The position numbers and the translations under genes are program-made. Positions 35,395 to 48,700 of a DNA stretch of 64,000 nucleotides are shown here, in pieces. Below the pieces are notes generated by a model. That model was not told the origin of the DNA and ran no database searches. It saw only the letters and a list, made by a program, of their open reading frames with translations. Positions within the stretch are counted from its first letter, which is position 1, and each line of letters opens with the position of its first letter. Location: positions 7,436,664-7,500,663 of the forward strand of contig CM049315.1 of assembly GCA_026874595.1 (NCBI GenBank). Reading direction: 5' to 3'. The stretch comes from Sipunculus nudus. Its lineage: Eukaryota; Annelida; Sipuncula; Golfingiida; Sipunculidae.

Positions 35395-35991
35395 CACTAC
35401 CTAGTCAAGGCATGTTTGGAAAATATTCCTATTGATTGCTAATTGAAAAATTCATTATTTACCGTATATATTACTTAGATTTTTATTTTTTTCCATGACA
35501 CAGGTGCATCCATTCGCATAAGAAACTTAGACAGACCCTAGGAATCAACATGGATCTGAGGGAACCTGCTGCTGAGTTCCCAATATGACTGTATATGCCT
35601 TGATGACACAGAAGATCAAGACATTAGGGCTCCGTCTGTGGGCCCCTGCTTTGGATTGTATGCAGGGCGGGACTGGCTACATACTAGAATGTGTGTGGAA
35701 TAAAGTCAAGGGGGGGGGGGGGGGGGTTAGGCTGTGTGTTGACAAGCTGGTCTGGCAGATTAGTAAAACTTGAATATAAATTTGCAAACTGAATAATGAA
35801 TCTTTCAAATACAGTGATATTTATGTATAAAAATCTTTTAAACAGACTGAAATACAATACATGTACTTGTGACAGGGTCAAACACCACCACAAACACTCT
35901 CGGACACGTGTTCTCTTCCAGTATAATGTTTTGTCAAGGCAGAGCAGGTTTCATCTATTTAGCAGTGAAAATGTAATCATATATATTTCTA

Positions 35992-36030
<39 letters not shown>

Positions 36031-36102
36031 TAAAGAAAAATATATAATTGTATATATATTTATATGTATAAACAATTATATATAAATCTTTCTATAAATA
36101 AG

Positions 36103-36155
<53 letters not shown>

Positions 36156-39100
36156 TTTGAAAATGGGCAACGCATAAACTAGTTATGTTAACACCGGCAG
36201 CCAGTGATAGTCTGGACATACACGGTACACATAAATCAACCACTTAATCATTCCTGCACAGCATGGACGCTGTAAACACAGCATGACCCTAATTAACATG
36301 TGGGCCATCCGGCCTGCCTGCATTACTCCGTCTAACAGTCCGTACAGCTCCGTCGATGACTGCAACACCGGTGAACAGTATAGCATTCGGGAGCCGAATG
36401 GACAAGTACAACGTCAACGGCCATTGTTGAATACTATCAAACGGTTATATTAGTATATGGCTGGAAACTAAATTGAATAAAATGTATACATCTACAGACT
36501 TGCCTTTTCAGACAGAGGGGCTAATGATGGATTATATATTATACAATTATATATATAATGGCGAATACATTGGCTATTCTTAAGCTATGAATGGAAGGTT
36601 ATTTCGTAATTATAATCTCGCATAACATTCCAGCATTAGTCCCTGATTATCGTCCTTCGGGAAAACGATTAATTTTTATCCTTCCGTAAGCTTAAACCAC
36701 ACAAAAATCAACATTGATATAAAAATAACACGTGTTAATTTCAAGTCTTAAGCTATGAATGGAAGGTTGTTTCGTAATTATAATCTCGCATAACATTCCA
36801 GCATTAGTCCCTGATTATCGTCCTTCGGGAAAACGATTAATTTTTATCCTTCCGTAAGCTTAAACCACACAAAAATCAACATTGATATAAAAATAACACG
36901 TGTTAATTTCAAGTCAGCTGTATGACACGGTACCTCGGGACAACAGGAAAGTGCTCGGGGGTCGAAACCTGAATCATTTGCGTTACCTTTCCCGGCCTTC
37001 GACAACTTACAAGTGTTGCTGATATTGCTGTTATATTTTGCGTCGGTGTAAAAAATAAAATATCTTACCTTCAAAATGGTCAGTGAATGCGTCCAGCTTC
37101 CATTTGATCAAATTCTTCTTATCCATTATTCGCGTACACGTGTTGTGGTTCTTAGTGTGCCTCAGCTTGAATTACCCGCCGTTGCAATGCTGGCTCAGCA
37201 CGCATGTGAGCTGGACCAAAATGGATTCAACCGAGCGAATTGGTTACCGGTTAAACCAATCTGTATTTAGAGTGTATATTAAATTATTGGGTCCGACAAT
37301 TATTGGGTCTTATAAAAAATGTTACTTGTTTTTTTTTCATACATATATGGCTATATATATTGAATTATTGGGTCCGTCAATTATTGGGTCTTATTAAAAA
37401 AAATGATATGGTCATTTTTCAATATACATATATAAATATTTAAATGGAATTATTAGGTCCATAAATTATTGGGTCTTTCAATTATTGGGTCTTATAAAAA
37501 ATGTTACTTGTTTTTTCATACATATATGGCCATGTATATTGAATTATTGGGTCCGTCAATTATTGGGTCTTATTAAAAAAAACTATATGGTCATTTTTCA
37601 ATATATATATATATATAAATATTTAAATGGAATTATTAGGTTCATAAATTAATGGATCTTTAATGTTAACCATGTTGAGGTTTGTTGATAACTATATATA
37701 TATATATATTTAATTATTGGGTCAATGAAATATTGGGCTTATAAATTAGATCACTTGTCCTTTTTTCCCCATGCATATATATATATATTAAATTATTTGG
37801 TCCATCAATTACTTGTTCTTTTTATAGCTATATATATTTAAATTACTGGGTCCTCTAAATACTGGGTCTTATATATATATATTTGAATTATTGGGTCCAT
37901 CAATTATTGGGTCATTTATGTTAACAATGTTAAGGGTTTTCTTTATAATATATCTCGGTTACTTTTTTTTCTGAATAAGTGGGCCCGTAACATATTCGTT
38001 ATTTGTTAATAAATTTTATTGGATTTTAAAAAGAATAATTATGTATATATATATTGATGTAATTTTATTGGGTCTTAGTTGTGCCACCTGATGGCTAAAT
38101 ATTTAACTGCATTCACGGACCCAATTCTATTATTAGGTCCGACCCAATGTCTATGTCTTAGAATCATTTTTATTTATGTCTCTGTAGAGTAAAATAGTTA
38201 AATTTAAAAAAAATGAAGCGATATTTGATATACCACATTAGAAAGTTCATAAAAATGCATCAATGTATTAATGTCACTACCCGCAGGTTTTGTCCTCACT
38301 GCGTGGCACTCATTAGGTGACTGAATGGTGCTTGTAATAGGATATATTCTTCATTCATGTGTTGAAGCGGATTTGTTCCATTGTGCATTCATGCAGTTGA
38401 GCAGTCTTGGCAAGAGTGCTCGATAATATTAGGAGCTGTTTATTACTGAAAAGGTTGAATTGCCATTTCAGGATCAAAGTGCTCGATATATAAAGTAGAG
38501 CTGCTAAAATTTCACAAAAATGCATCAATGTATTAATGTCACTACCCGCAGATTTCGTGCTCACTGCGTGGCTGAACAGGTGCTATTTATATATGTGTGT
38601 GTGTTATACCTACCAGCTTAACTAGCATTTGATGACCTAAAAAATCGTAAAAAATGAGGAAACATACAGGTGGCGCCATCAGTTTCCGGGAACTGATACC
38701 ACTAGTCATAGTCAATATTCATGGCAAAATACATAACACTCCATGCAATAATTATCAAGATACTGGAGGTTCTGTCTCAAATTTTTAATTAATCTGTAGG
38801 GGATTTTCAAACCCTTTAGCTCAAAGGGTATAGGTAATTTTAGGGTTCCAAGGAGATTTTTTTTTTATAAACCTACCTCGATATTCAGAAACAATTTTCT
38901 AGGGTTACAAGTTATGATTTGGTCCTGCTTACGGACGGCTCTACGGCCGGAAGGCCAGACGGCTAGACGCCCAGACGGCCGACGGACAAAGCGCCATTCC
39001 TATACCTGAGCAGACTTTCAGTCAGCTAAGCTTAAAAGAATATTCTAATTACTAACCAGCCTTGTAACCATCATACTATTTGCATCATCTTCTGAAATAA

Positions 39101-41170
39101 GGTATCACTGTGAAATTCAATGAGGTTCAAGAAGCATAATATTAAAATTCTTTATAAGGTGAATTCATAAATCTTCAAAAGGGTGCTATTCTGAAGTATT
39201 AAAGCGCATAAGTACATGAGCGCAAAATTTTAAGTACATATTGGTATATCAGACTCTGATGACAAGAAGACTCTGCAATCAAACAAACACTTACACATCG
39301 TCTTATAAGTAAACAACATATTCTCGGTCAGAGTAAGTGTTTTGAGGAAGATTCTGCAACTTATTCAGAAAGAACGCAATTCGTAAAATTTGCAATTAGT
39401 ATTCAGTATCTCAACTATGTGACTGTGGTAGAATACCCACTAGGTATATACCAAATTCAATACCAAAAATAAAAACCTTGTGTAATGTTATTTAAAATAC
39501 AAATGAGGATCTAAAATTTTAATTTAAAGCGATTAAAGTGAGACTTTTCGGACTTGGACTTGGACTTAAGTTCAAAATATCTCGGACTCGGAGAAAGCGG
39601 ACTTGTTCTCCAACCGCAAGGGCCTCAAGACCTAAATATTTAAATATTTGAGAATTCAGCCTGAAAAAAAACCTAAAAAAGGTGACAAAAGAGTGACTCC
39701 TTTATGTGAACCTTCATATTACACAGTATCCTCCATTAAGTGGACCGTATGTTAATATTTATATGGTTTTATTCCCATATTGCTTGACCTGTAGGACTGA
39801 TCGACAAGGCTCATATGTGTATGATTAATATACCATGGCCGTACTTACAACACGAGGGTAGGGGAGGGGTAGCAGCGTGTCCAGTCACGCTCCAGCGCAC
39901 TTAAGCGACAGGGGTTCCTGTACCTGGTCACAGAAAGGGCGTGAGATAGTTAATTGATACTAATCACTGTACATTTATAATTGGGATTAGGAACAAGCAG
40001 AGATATTATATGGGTAACATTTAAAAATCAATTGAATGTGAACGAAATATGGTATGCTGTACAGCTGAACCCAAATATTTACCGTAAAAATTATATGTGA
40101 ACATATTGTGGATTTTTAAAATGAAAATGTCATCTTCTGTCAAATGTGCACTTACATGTACATATACGCAACCTTTACCGTCGTGGCTATCTTAGAAATT
40201 CTCCCGGTATAGGTCAATGTTGGCCTAAAGGGCTGTGTCTGTGGTAAAGTTAAAGACCTGGTCGCTCACGGGCCCAAAATCACCCCCAAATGGTGCTCTT
40301 TAGTTAAGCGCCTTGAAATATCACAACTTTAAAGACTTTCCGGAACTGCAAAGCAGGGAGATCTTGACATTGTGAAAAAGATTTATAATAGTCATGTATG
40401 AGTGACACAACATTCAGCCTAAAGGCTAGATGGACTCATTTACCATTGGCTGTGAAGCCGAATCTAGAAAACATACACTCACTTGCACACTGTAGGCGCT
40501 AAGGCTGAATAATTTCCTGGCAAACGTTTGCCCAATAAGGAAAACGCTCACAGTTACTCTTCGAAAATAACAACGGATTGTATTCTTCTTCTGTATTATT
40601 CTGTACATCTTTTGGGCATTTTTCATAGCAAAGGTTTATGTTTTCTATTAGTTTTTATTTTTTTTAAATGAAACATCAGCGGCGCCTTCTGATAAACTCG
40701 TCTTGGCTTGATCTCGACTCGGCGGGTGGCGGCGAAAAATCGGTGGCGGTGCCTGGTTCCTGTCGCAAGAATGTGTCTGCTAAACTAAGAATGTTTCTCG
40801 ATGACAAAAATATCCCATAATCTGTTTCTCTTGTAATAGTGAATCCGTCAGATCTCCTGTGTCTGATGCATGATAAAACATTCCCGCAGATACTCAGTGC
40901 CTAAATGTTGCTCTCAAACTATAGCGGTCTCATTTTGTTTCATTACTCTTTTTAAAGACGTGACACCGATTTGAAAACTGATCTTAACACAGACATATTT
41001 ACTTTGATATACGTTTCAGACGGAAACTGAGATTGGAGAGGATGATACACAAAGACTACTTAAAATCGCAAATGGAACTGAGGCCGAAAGTGATGACGTG
41101 ATATTAGCTCATGAAACCGTGGAGTTTCAAGATCTGCTGACAGATTTCAAGAATAATATGGGTAAGGTTC

Positions 41171-41220
<50 letters not shown>

Positions 41221-42428
41221 TAGCTGATAGACCCGGGCTTATTACCGGGGTTGGGGAGATTTATTAACTGAGATGTGAAATGTTGGCTTTTTTATTCTAA
41301 AAGTTAGCAGAAAATATGGGTTTTTAGTGGGAAACTGTCTCCATAAGATATGTATAAACATTTTGGCACGACTGCAGAATAACTTGCGCACCTTTCTGAG
41401 CCAAACCAATTCTGTTATTAGAAAACGTTTCTATGTCCAGCTGCTTGTATCTTAATTTTGCCACTTACTTTTAAATTACATGAATTCTAAACATCATACC
41501 GTCCGTCCGTATAAACTCATAACCTGGTGGAGACAGTGCGTGAGTGATTTTGCAGTCGCTCCAATATTTTTAACATTTATTTTGTGGGGCTGTGCTCGTA
41601 GCAAGAAATTCATACCCCGGTATGTTTACCTTGAAGACCTGGTCAGTGATGATGTTTAAATTGCGAACCGGAATGAGACGCGGGGGCATTCAGGTTTTCG
41701 TTGATATTTGACTGGTTTCTATCGTTAGACTCATAAAGATAAGTTTGATATGAGGAACAAATTAAAGATTTATTAAATTTATGTTGCAAGGAAACTGTTC
41801 CTGAAGAAAGAAACAGAAATATGCATACCTTGTAAGCAGCAGAAGCGGACCCCACGGAACTCCATGCAGAGGGTCCGTATCCCATTTTCAGCCACCGCAA
41901 CCTTTTTTTCATCGTATCAGACATATTTTGAGACCTGAAACCCCCGCCGCCACCCCTCCACCCCACCTCACCCCTGTTCCTGAAATAGCGGGACCTTGAA
42001 ATAGGTTTTGTCAATAATCCTCCTGGGTTTAACTATCCATTTCATAAAGCGAGAAACATGTGTTATTCTCTCTGACTGACCACGCACGTGGGTGAGAGCC
42101 TTGTTCATATTTGAAGGGCCAGACATGCTCAAATCCCTCACTGAAAGGAAGCGTTATTCATATGAACAATAGTCCTTTGAGATTGAATGACCACGATGCA
42201 AGCATTCCGGTTATTGCCGAAGGCAGTTCGGCTGTGCTCGGTCTGTGCAAGTCAATAAAAACTGAAAAATCACTTAAAACTATATGTACATTAAAAATTA
42301 TTTATTCTCATATCGCCTATGTCACTGCGGGGATAATAACCTTTAAAATGATGTATGGCACAGTATTGTACACAACGCGGTTGTGAGAATACTGCGAACA
42401 AACGTGAACCGAGTTCCTTTGTAAGTAT

Positions 42429-42460
<32 letters not shown>

Positions 42461-42740
42461 CCTTATGTATATCACTTTCAGTGAATCGACTATTCCGTGT
42501 ACCATTCCCATCTTTATACTATTAACCAGCATGGCTATTCATACATCTAATAATATTATATATACCGCACATCATATTCGGCCATTAGTTCTCCCTGCTA
42601 CATGCAAAGTCGCCGTGTCGACACAAGTAATTGATGAGACTATGACGTAACTACCATGATGTCACTTCTCTGTTCCTATAAAAGTGTGCAAATACACAGT
42701 GGGGAAGGGAATCTGGAGTAGCCAAGTGGTTTAGTTTAGT

Positions 42741-42797
<57 letters not shown>

Positions 42798-45700
42798 GTT
42801 AGGGTGTGTGTATGTGTGTGTGTATGAAATCAGGAAATTAACGTATATCCTGAAATAATAAGTATATAATTATTACGTGTAATTCCTGATATCCCGTGAG
42901 AATCTATTAATTTACTGTATTTTTTTGGTGGAGGTAACCGCCTCCATCTTTTTAAATTCTAACTTAACTACGTACATCAACGTACACTTTGTACATCTGC
43001 AGGAATGTGTTTCGGTTTCGGACTACGTGACAGGGCAGTATCACACGCTTCCTCTCATTTTATATCTTGGCGTTAACCAGGCCCGGTGACTACTACACCT
43101 GCGGGCCCTGGGTGCGTAATCATCCCCATTGTGGGGTCATACCACCGAGGAACCCCCGAAAGGCGCACTCGTTTGTGAGTAAAACACTTATAGCCTGCAG
43201 AGCGCTCACCCTGGGTGGGGCCCGACCGTGAAAAATCTCACCGCCTCGGCTTTGAGTCCTGTGCTCTACCCCTGAGCCACAGAAGCCGGTCAAGTGTGAT
43301 ATACTTGATCACAGACTCATAGATCCTATTCGAGGTTCCTTAAATCACAATTCAGGAATTTTCAGATTGATGTAATATATCAGTACCGTTGTCGGTACCT
43401 GGATTTGTGTTTAAAAAAATTGCTTGTATGCCATGACAGTGCGCATGCGCCCTCTAACCGGAAGTCACTTCCTAGTACCATCTTAATAATCGGGCTAAGT
43501 AGTCACGTTTTTGGTCTTGATCCTAATCAGGACATTATAGACATAAAAGTGGCGACGAGTCGCGGATAATCAGTTAATCAATCGGTTAACGCAACAGATG
43601 ATGACGCCAGAAAAAGACCAAGAACACAACACTACACTATTTGAGCAGGTATTGTTATTTATTGAAAAAAAACAAAGCGTTAAAGGCAAAATAATCAAAA
43701 CATAATTATAAAATAATAATAATAACAATAATAAAATGGTGATAGTCAAATCTCACAGCAAACCTCCAGTTTAGTTAACCTCTTCCGTTTGTAACTAATC
43801 TCTACCATTGAAACAACAATCCATTATCCCCTCCTCCCCTTCTTCCAATAAATTAAAAATTCTCTCCTCTGCATCAGGGAAGCCACTGTGCCGTCATACC
43901 AATCAGTTTTTCTTTAATCATCTCTCTACATAACCCAAACCATTATCATCAGTGTGTAAAAAACTTTCATTGAGTAAACTTTTGTCAATACTGTCATTAA
44001 TCAATAATTCTGTATGTCAATGGAATGGGCAAACCTAAGCCTTCAGGTTTGCGCTCAATCCCTTTGACACTCTGAATTCGCTTCATGATCACTGTGTATT
44101 TTGTACTATCTTGTATCAATAAAATCTTTCAAATAATGACACCACTATAGTATGGCTTTCCTAGGAACGGTTGGAGAATACTCCCAAGGCCACGAAAGCT
44201 TGGTAACGTATATTGAAAGGTACGAACAGTTCATTCTTGCTAACGGCTTTAGTGACGAAAAGAAAGTTCCCGTTTTGCTGTCAGTCATAGGATCAAAGAC
44301 TTATAATTTGCTAAGAAGCTTAACAAGCCCAGATAAGCCAGCGACGAAGTCATATGCTCAAATTGTAGAGATACTGAAGAATCATTTCACGCCCGAACCG
44401 ATTGTCATTGCGGAACGATACCGATTTTATAATGCAACCAGGCTACTGACCAGCTCGTGAATAGCTATATGGCTCAGCTGCGTCAGCTGACGGAACACTG
44501 TAAGTTCGGTGCTTTCTTGAATGATGCACTTAGAGTTAATTTGGGTTAGGAATTCAGAGTGAGGCCATCCAGAAACGGTTATTAACCGAGAAAGACTTGA
44601 CCTTTGATTAGACCATTGAGATCGCTGTGGCAATGGAAGTTGCAGCACGTGATAACAAATAGCTCAGTCAGCAGCAGAACTCTGCTCTTTTTGTACATAA
44701 GCTTGGTGTACATAAACCAAACAATAGGAATAGGTGCTGGAGATGCACAAGGTTCAAACCATGGGCTAGATGATTGTTTTTATAAATCCGAAAATTGCCG
44801 TGCTTGTGGGTTAATTGGACATATTCAAGCTTTGTAAAGGTCAGGCTACTGGCAGTAAAAAAATTCATGGTGCTAAAAGGATGAATAAAAAGAAAGAGCC
44901 TGATGGTTCAGTGAAAATTGTCGCAGAGTTAAGTCAGTCAATATCAGAGAGTGATAATGGTAGTCATTGTTTAGTGAATCTTGACAAACTGTTGACAAGA
45001 CTGGAACAATTTGAAATTCGTATTAGACGTGATAATTTTGAATTCTTCCAGCCATAATTTACCTATTTGGGTTACAGGATTGTTAAGCCAGGGTCGCATG
45101 CGACCTCTGATAAAGTTCAAACAATCCTTGATGCCGAACCGCCAAAATCAGTTTAGGAACTTCCCTCATTTCTAGGGCTACTTAACTATTTTGGCAAATT
45201 CCTTGCAGTGTTGTCTTCAGTGTTACAGGCGCTAAACTCTCTACTCAGCCCAAAAGTGAAATGAAAATGGTCTGATGAATGTGACAGCACTTTTGGAGAA
45301 GCCAGACAGCTGATGACTTTATATCGTGTTTTAAAACACACTACGACCTTCATTTACAAATTATACTGGCTTGTGATGCGTCGAGTTACCGTGTAGGGGC
45401 CGTCATCTCTCATGAGTTCCCAGATGGTAAGGAAAAGCCTGTTGTGTTTGCTTCAAAGACTCTCAATAAAGCTCAGCGTGACTATTCGCAAACAGAGAAT
45501 TAAGCATTCGAAATTGTGTTCGATGTGCGCAAGTTCTACCTATACCTCTTTGGTCGTCGATTTACCCTGATAACGAACCATCGTCCAGTAAAAATCTATA
45601 TTTGATCCTTAGAAGGCTGTGCCACCAATTTCCGCAGCACGTTTACAGAGGTGGGCCTTGTTTTTATCAGGTTTTCAGGATCACATTGTCTATAAGAATA

Positions 45701-48700
45701 CACATCTCCACAGAAACGCCGATGGATTGTCGCGCTTATCTTTTTATTCATAGTAAAGATGACAGTGATGCTGTTATTGTATATCTGATTACTCATATAA
45801 ATAACAGTGTACATGTCAGCACGCAACATATTCTGCAAGCAACTAGCAAACACCCTGTACTCGCCAGAGTAAATGACATGATAATGAATGGGTAGTCAAA
45901 TTAATTCAAACAAGACAGTTAGTTTTCTTCATTTTATACCAGACAGGATGAGCTTTCTGTATTGCAGGGATGCATATTGTGGCGAGTCCATGTTGTTATT
46001 CCTCCCAAACTGAGAGAAAATGGGCTTAATGAATTACATGAGGGTCACCTTTGCGTCGTCAAAATGAAAGGACTTGTCCGGAGCTTTGCAAGTTGGCCGT
46101 CTTTAGGTACCGACATTGAAAAAATGATCAAGAGCTGTCAAAGCTGCAAGACAACTCAGCATATGCAGCCATCATCGGCATTACATCCGTGGATTTGACC
46201 ATCTAGGTCATAGGAGCACGTCCACATGGACTTCGCGGGGCCATTTCGAGGACACATGTGTCTTGTCCTTGAGACGCACACTCAAAATGGCCAGAAATTA
46301 TCATTATGGACAACACTACTAGTGCTAATACAATTAATGTACTTAGACAAATGTTCAGCAGAACAGACTTGCCAGAACAGCTTGTATCAGACAACGGGCC
46401 TCCGTTTTGTTCAGCAGAGTTTAAACAGTTTACTCTGTCCAATGGCATAAAACATGTTTTTTCTCAGCCCCGTATCATCCATCTGCAAATGGACTCGCAC
46501 AGCGGCTCATTCAGATCATGAAACAAGCCGTACGTGCTTCTCAATCAGAGATCACACTAACAAGCTTAGATCGATTCCTCTTGGCTTATAAAAATTCCCC
46601 TAATACCACACCCAAGGAGAGTCCTGCTATGCTGTTTATGGGTCGACCACTCCGATCCCGTCTTGATCTGATAACACCGTATTTAGCTGCAGATGTTGCA
46701 GATCGCCAGGTCAAACAACGACTGTCCAAGGGGCAATCTCCGTTACGCCAGTTCGACATTGGACGGATAGTCCTTGTGCGGAATTACCGGGGAGAAAATA
46801 AGTGGGTCCCTGGTACTGTTAAATCAAGGGCAGGACCTGTGTCATATTCTGTACAGTTGCGTGATGGATTTGTTGTAAGAAGACACATTGAACATATTGT
46901 GTCTGATCATCAACCCAGAGTGTTCGCACATGGTTCTAGTACGTCATGCAAGAAGAACCATGAGCCAACGGTTGTCTCTGCTGAAAACGCCAGTGCCAGT
47001 ATGTGCGGAGAACCTCTACCAGATGCTACAGAACATGTCAGTGATAATACAGATATTGATGTACATGTTCAGATTAAGCAACACCAAGTGAGGATAGTAA
47101 TAATTCTGATGATACTTAAGTTCAAAGTTCTCATGTTGAATCTCCAAAGCGTAGGCACCCACTAAGAGACTGAAAACCGTGTGAAATAGCGGACATGTAG
47201 CTTGGTTTAAGTTTTGAGTATTTGATTTAGGTAGTTCATTGTTCAACCTGTATTCTTTCTGATCACGGAATATCAGAGACACTGCTTCTGCGCTAAACGG
47301 ACTCATTGGTACTTGATTTTATTTACATAATTAAGCCCGGACGGGTGTAGTATATCAGTACCGTTGTCGGTACCTGGATTTGTGTTTTCAACAATTGTTT
47401 GTATTCCATGACAGTGCGCATGCGCGCTCTAACCGGAAGTCACTTCCGTGTGGCATCTTAATAGAAGGACTTAGTAGGAACATTGTTGGTCTTGTTCCTA
47501 ATCAGGACATTTTAGACATAAAAATGTATAGAGTTAAATTTATTAACTAAAAGGTTTAAAAATATTTAAAATTCCCTTTTAAAATCTGGTATACACATTA
47601 AGTTTCCTTCCCAGTGCTGCTAGATTTCTTAATTTAATGGTTAGTTCTCATAAATGCGGTATCAAATTATTCTATACAACACAGAGTCAAGTGCATTAAT
47701 GGCATCATGTGCATATACGACAAACGTAAGCGCATGGGATCAGACTGGAACATAACCTGTCCGGGTCTCTTACAACGCCCCACGGCGACCGTACGGTGTC
47801 GCGCACAATTATTTCAAACTCATAAGGTTACCTGTGGTCTCCAAAACCGTGCTGTCACTCCGGAAAGATTTTATGTAAGACCGTCCATGAAAATCTTGCG
47901 ACTAGTCATATGGGGTTATGACTGCCCCGAGAACACCTCTACAACCGATCTCAGGTCATAAGTTACGACAACATAAGACCTTAAGACGGTCGTAGGATAA
48001 TCTGGCACGTCTTGAAGACATCTCACGTTTAGCCAGGTATGACAGCTAACTTACCTGCATCCATGATCTCTACAAGCTATTTATATATTTGTTAGCATGA
48101 ATATAAAAGGAAAGTGAAAGGAAGAAATAAGAAAAATTGCTTTGAAAGGAATATACAATTCAAACATCAAGGATATATGAAAGGAATATACAATTCAAAC
48201 ATCAAGATGCCTGATAAAACAGACGACATTAGCTCAGCAAATGGCACTTTCACATAAGTGCATAGATTGGGTATGCGACTAGTGAGCAGTTTTTAACAAA
48301 TTAATTTTATCATTCGATGTGCAAGAAAAAGGAAAATGAAGCACCATGTCAATAAGAACATAACTAGAATCACCCAAATAACCATTTTGTAGACTTTAAA
48401 TCTGTATAAATGAATATCAGAACCCCAAGCACACTTGCAATGAATTTTATGATAATTATAAGCATCTTTATTGATATTTTTGTTTTTGTTTTAGATTTTA
48501 AATTAGAGTATTTATTAGAGAACCATAATGCTAAGTTTCATGTTTCTTTCATTTTTTTTCACAATTCTTCTAATTATGGAGCTTAACCGCTGGACCATAA
48601 GCTAACTTCCTTTGACAGCATTTTAAAACCACTGAAACAAGAACCCCTTTTCTTTTCAGGGTTTGCTTAATATCTATATTAATCGCAAGATAAGGACTAT

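Larger units (their letters stand above)
43371..47524 (+). mobile_element. Ty3/Gypsy LTR retrotransposon, decayed and internally deleted
   Basis: Two ~178-bp LTRs (43371-43548, 47346-47524) start TGTA(A/G)TATATCAG. Hand alignment gives about 22 differences, so the copy is old. A primer-binding site TGGCGACGAG starts at 43550, and a short purine-rich GGACGGG precedes the 3' LTR. Between them, gag, a CCHC knuckle, RT thumb, RNase H and integrase follow in Gypsy order, all in broken frames. The protease and RT catalytic palm are missing: the text jumps from the knuckle (44.83 kb) to the RT thumb (44.98 kb). It lies in gene 2 intron 2 in the gene's orientation. No target-site duplication is evident. 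Confidence 0.92.

Noticed and set aside
40841-40889. Missing gene 2 exon between exon 1 and 41020
   Set aside because: It has an acceptor-like TTGTAATAG and the right entry phase, but no GT donor in the needed phase.
47707-47961. 84-codon frame just after the Gypsy element
   Set aside because: GC-richer than its flanks, but no family, start context or splice signals; kept out of the gene list.
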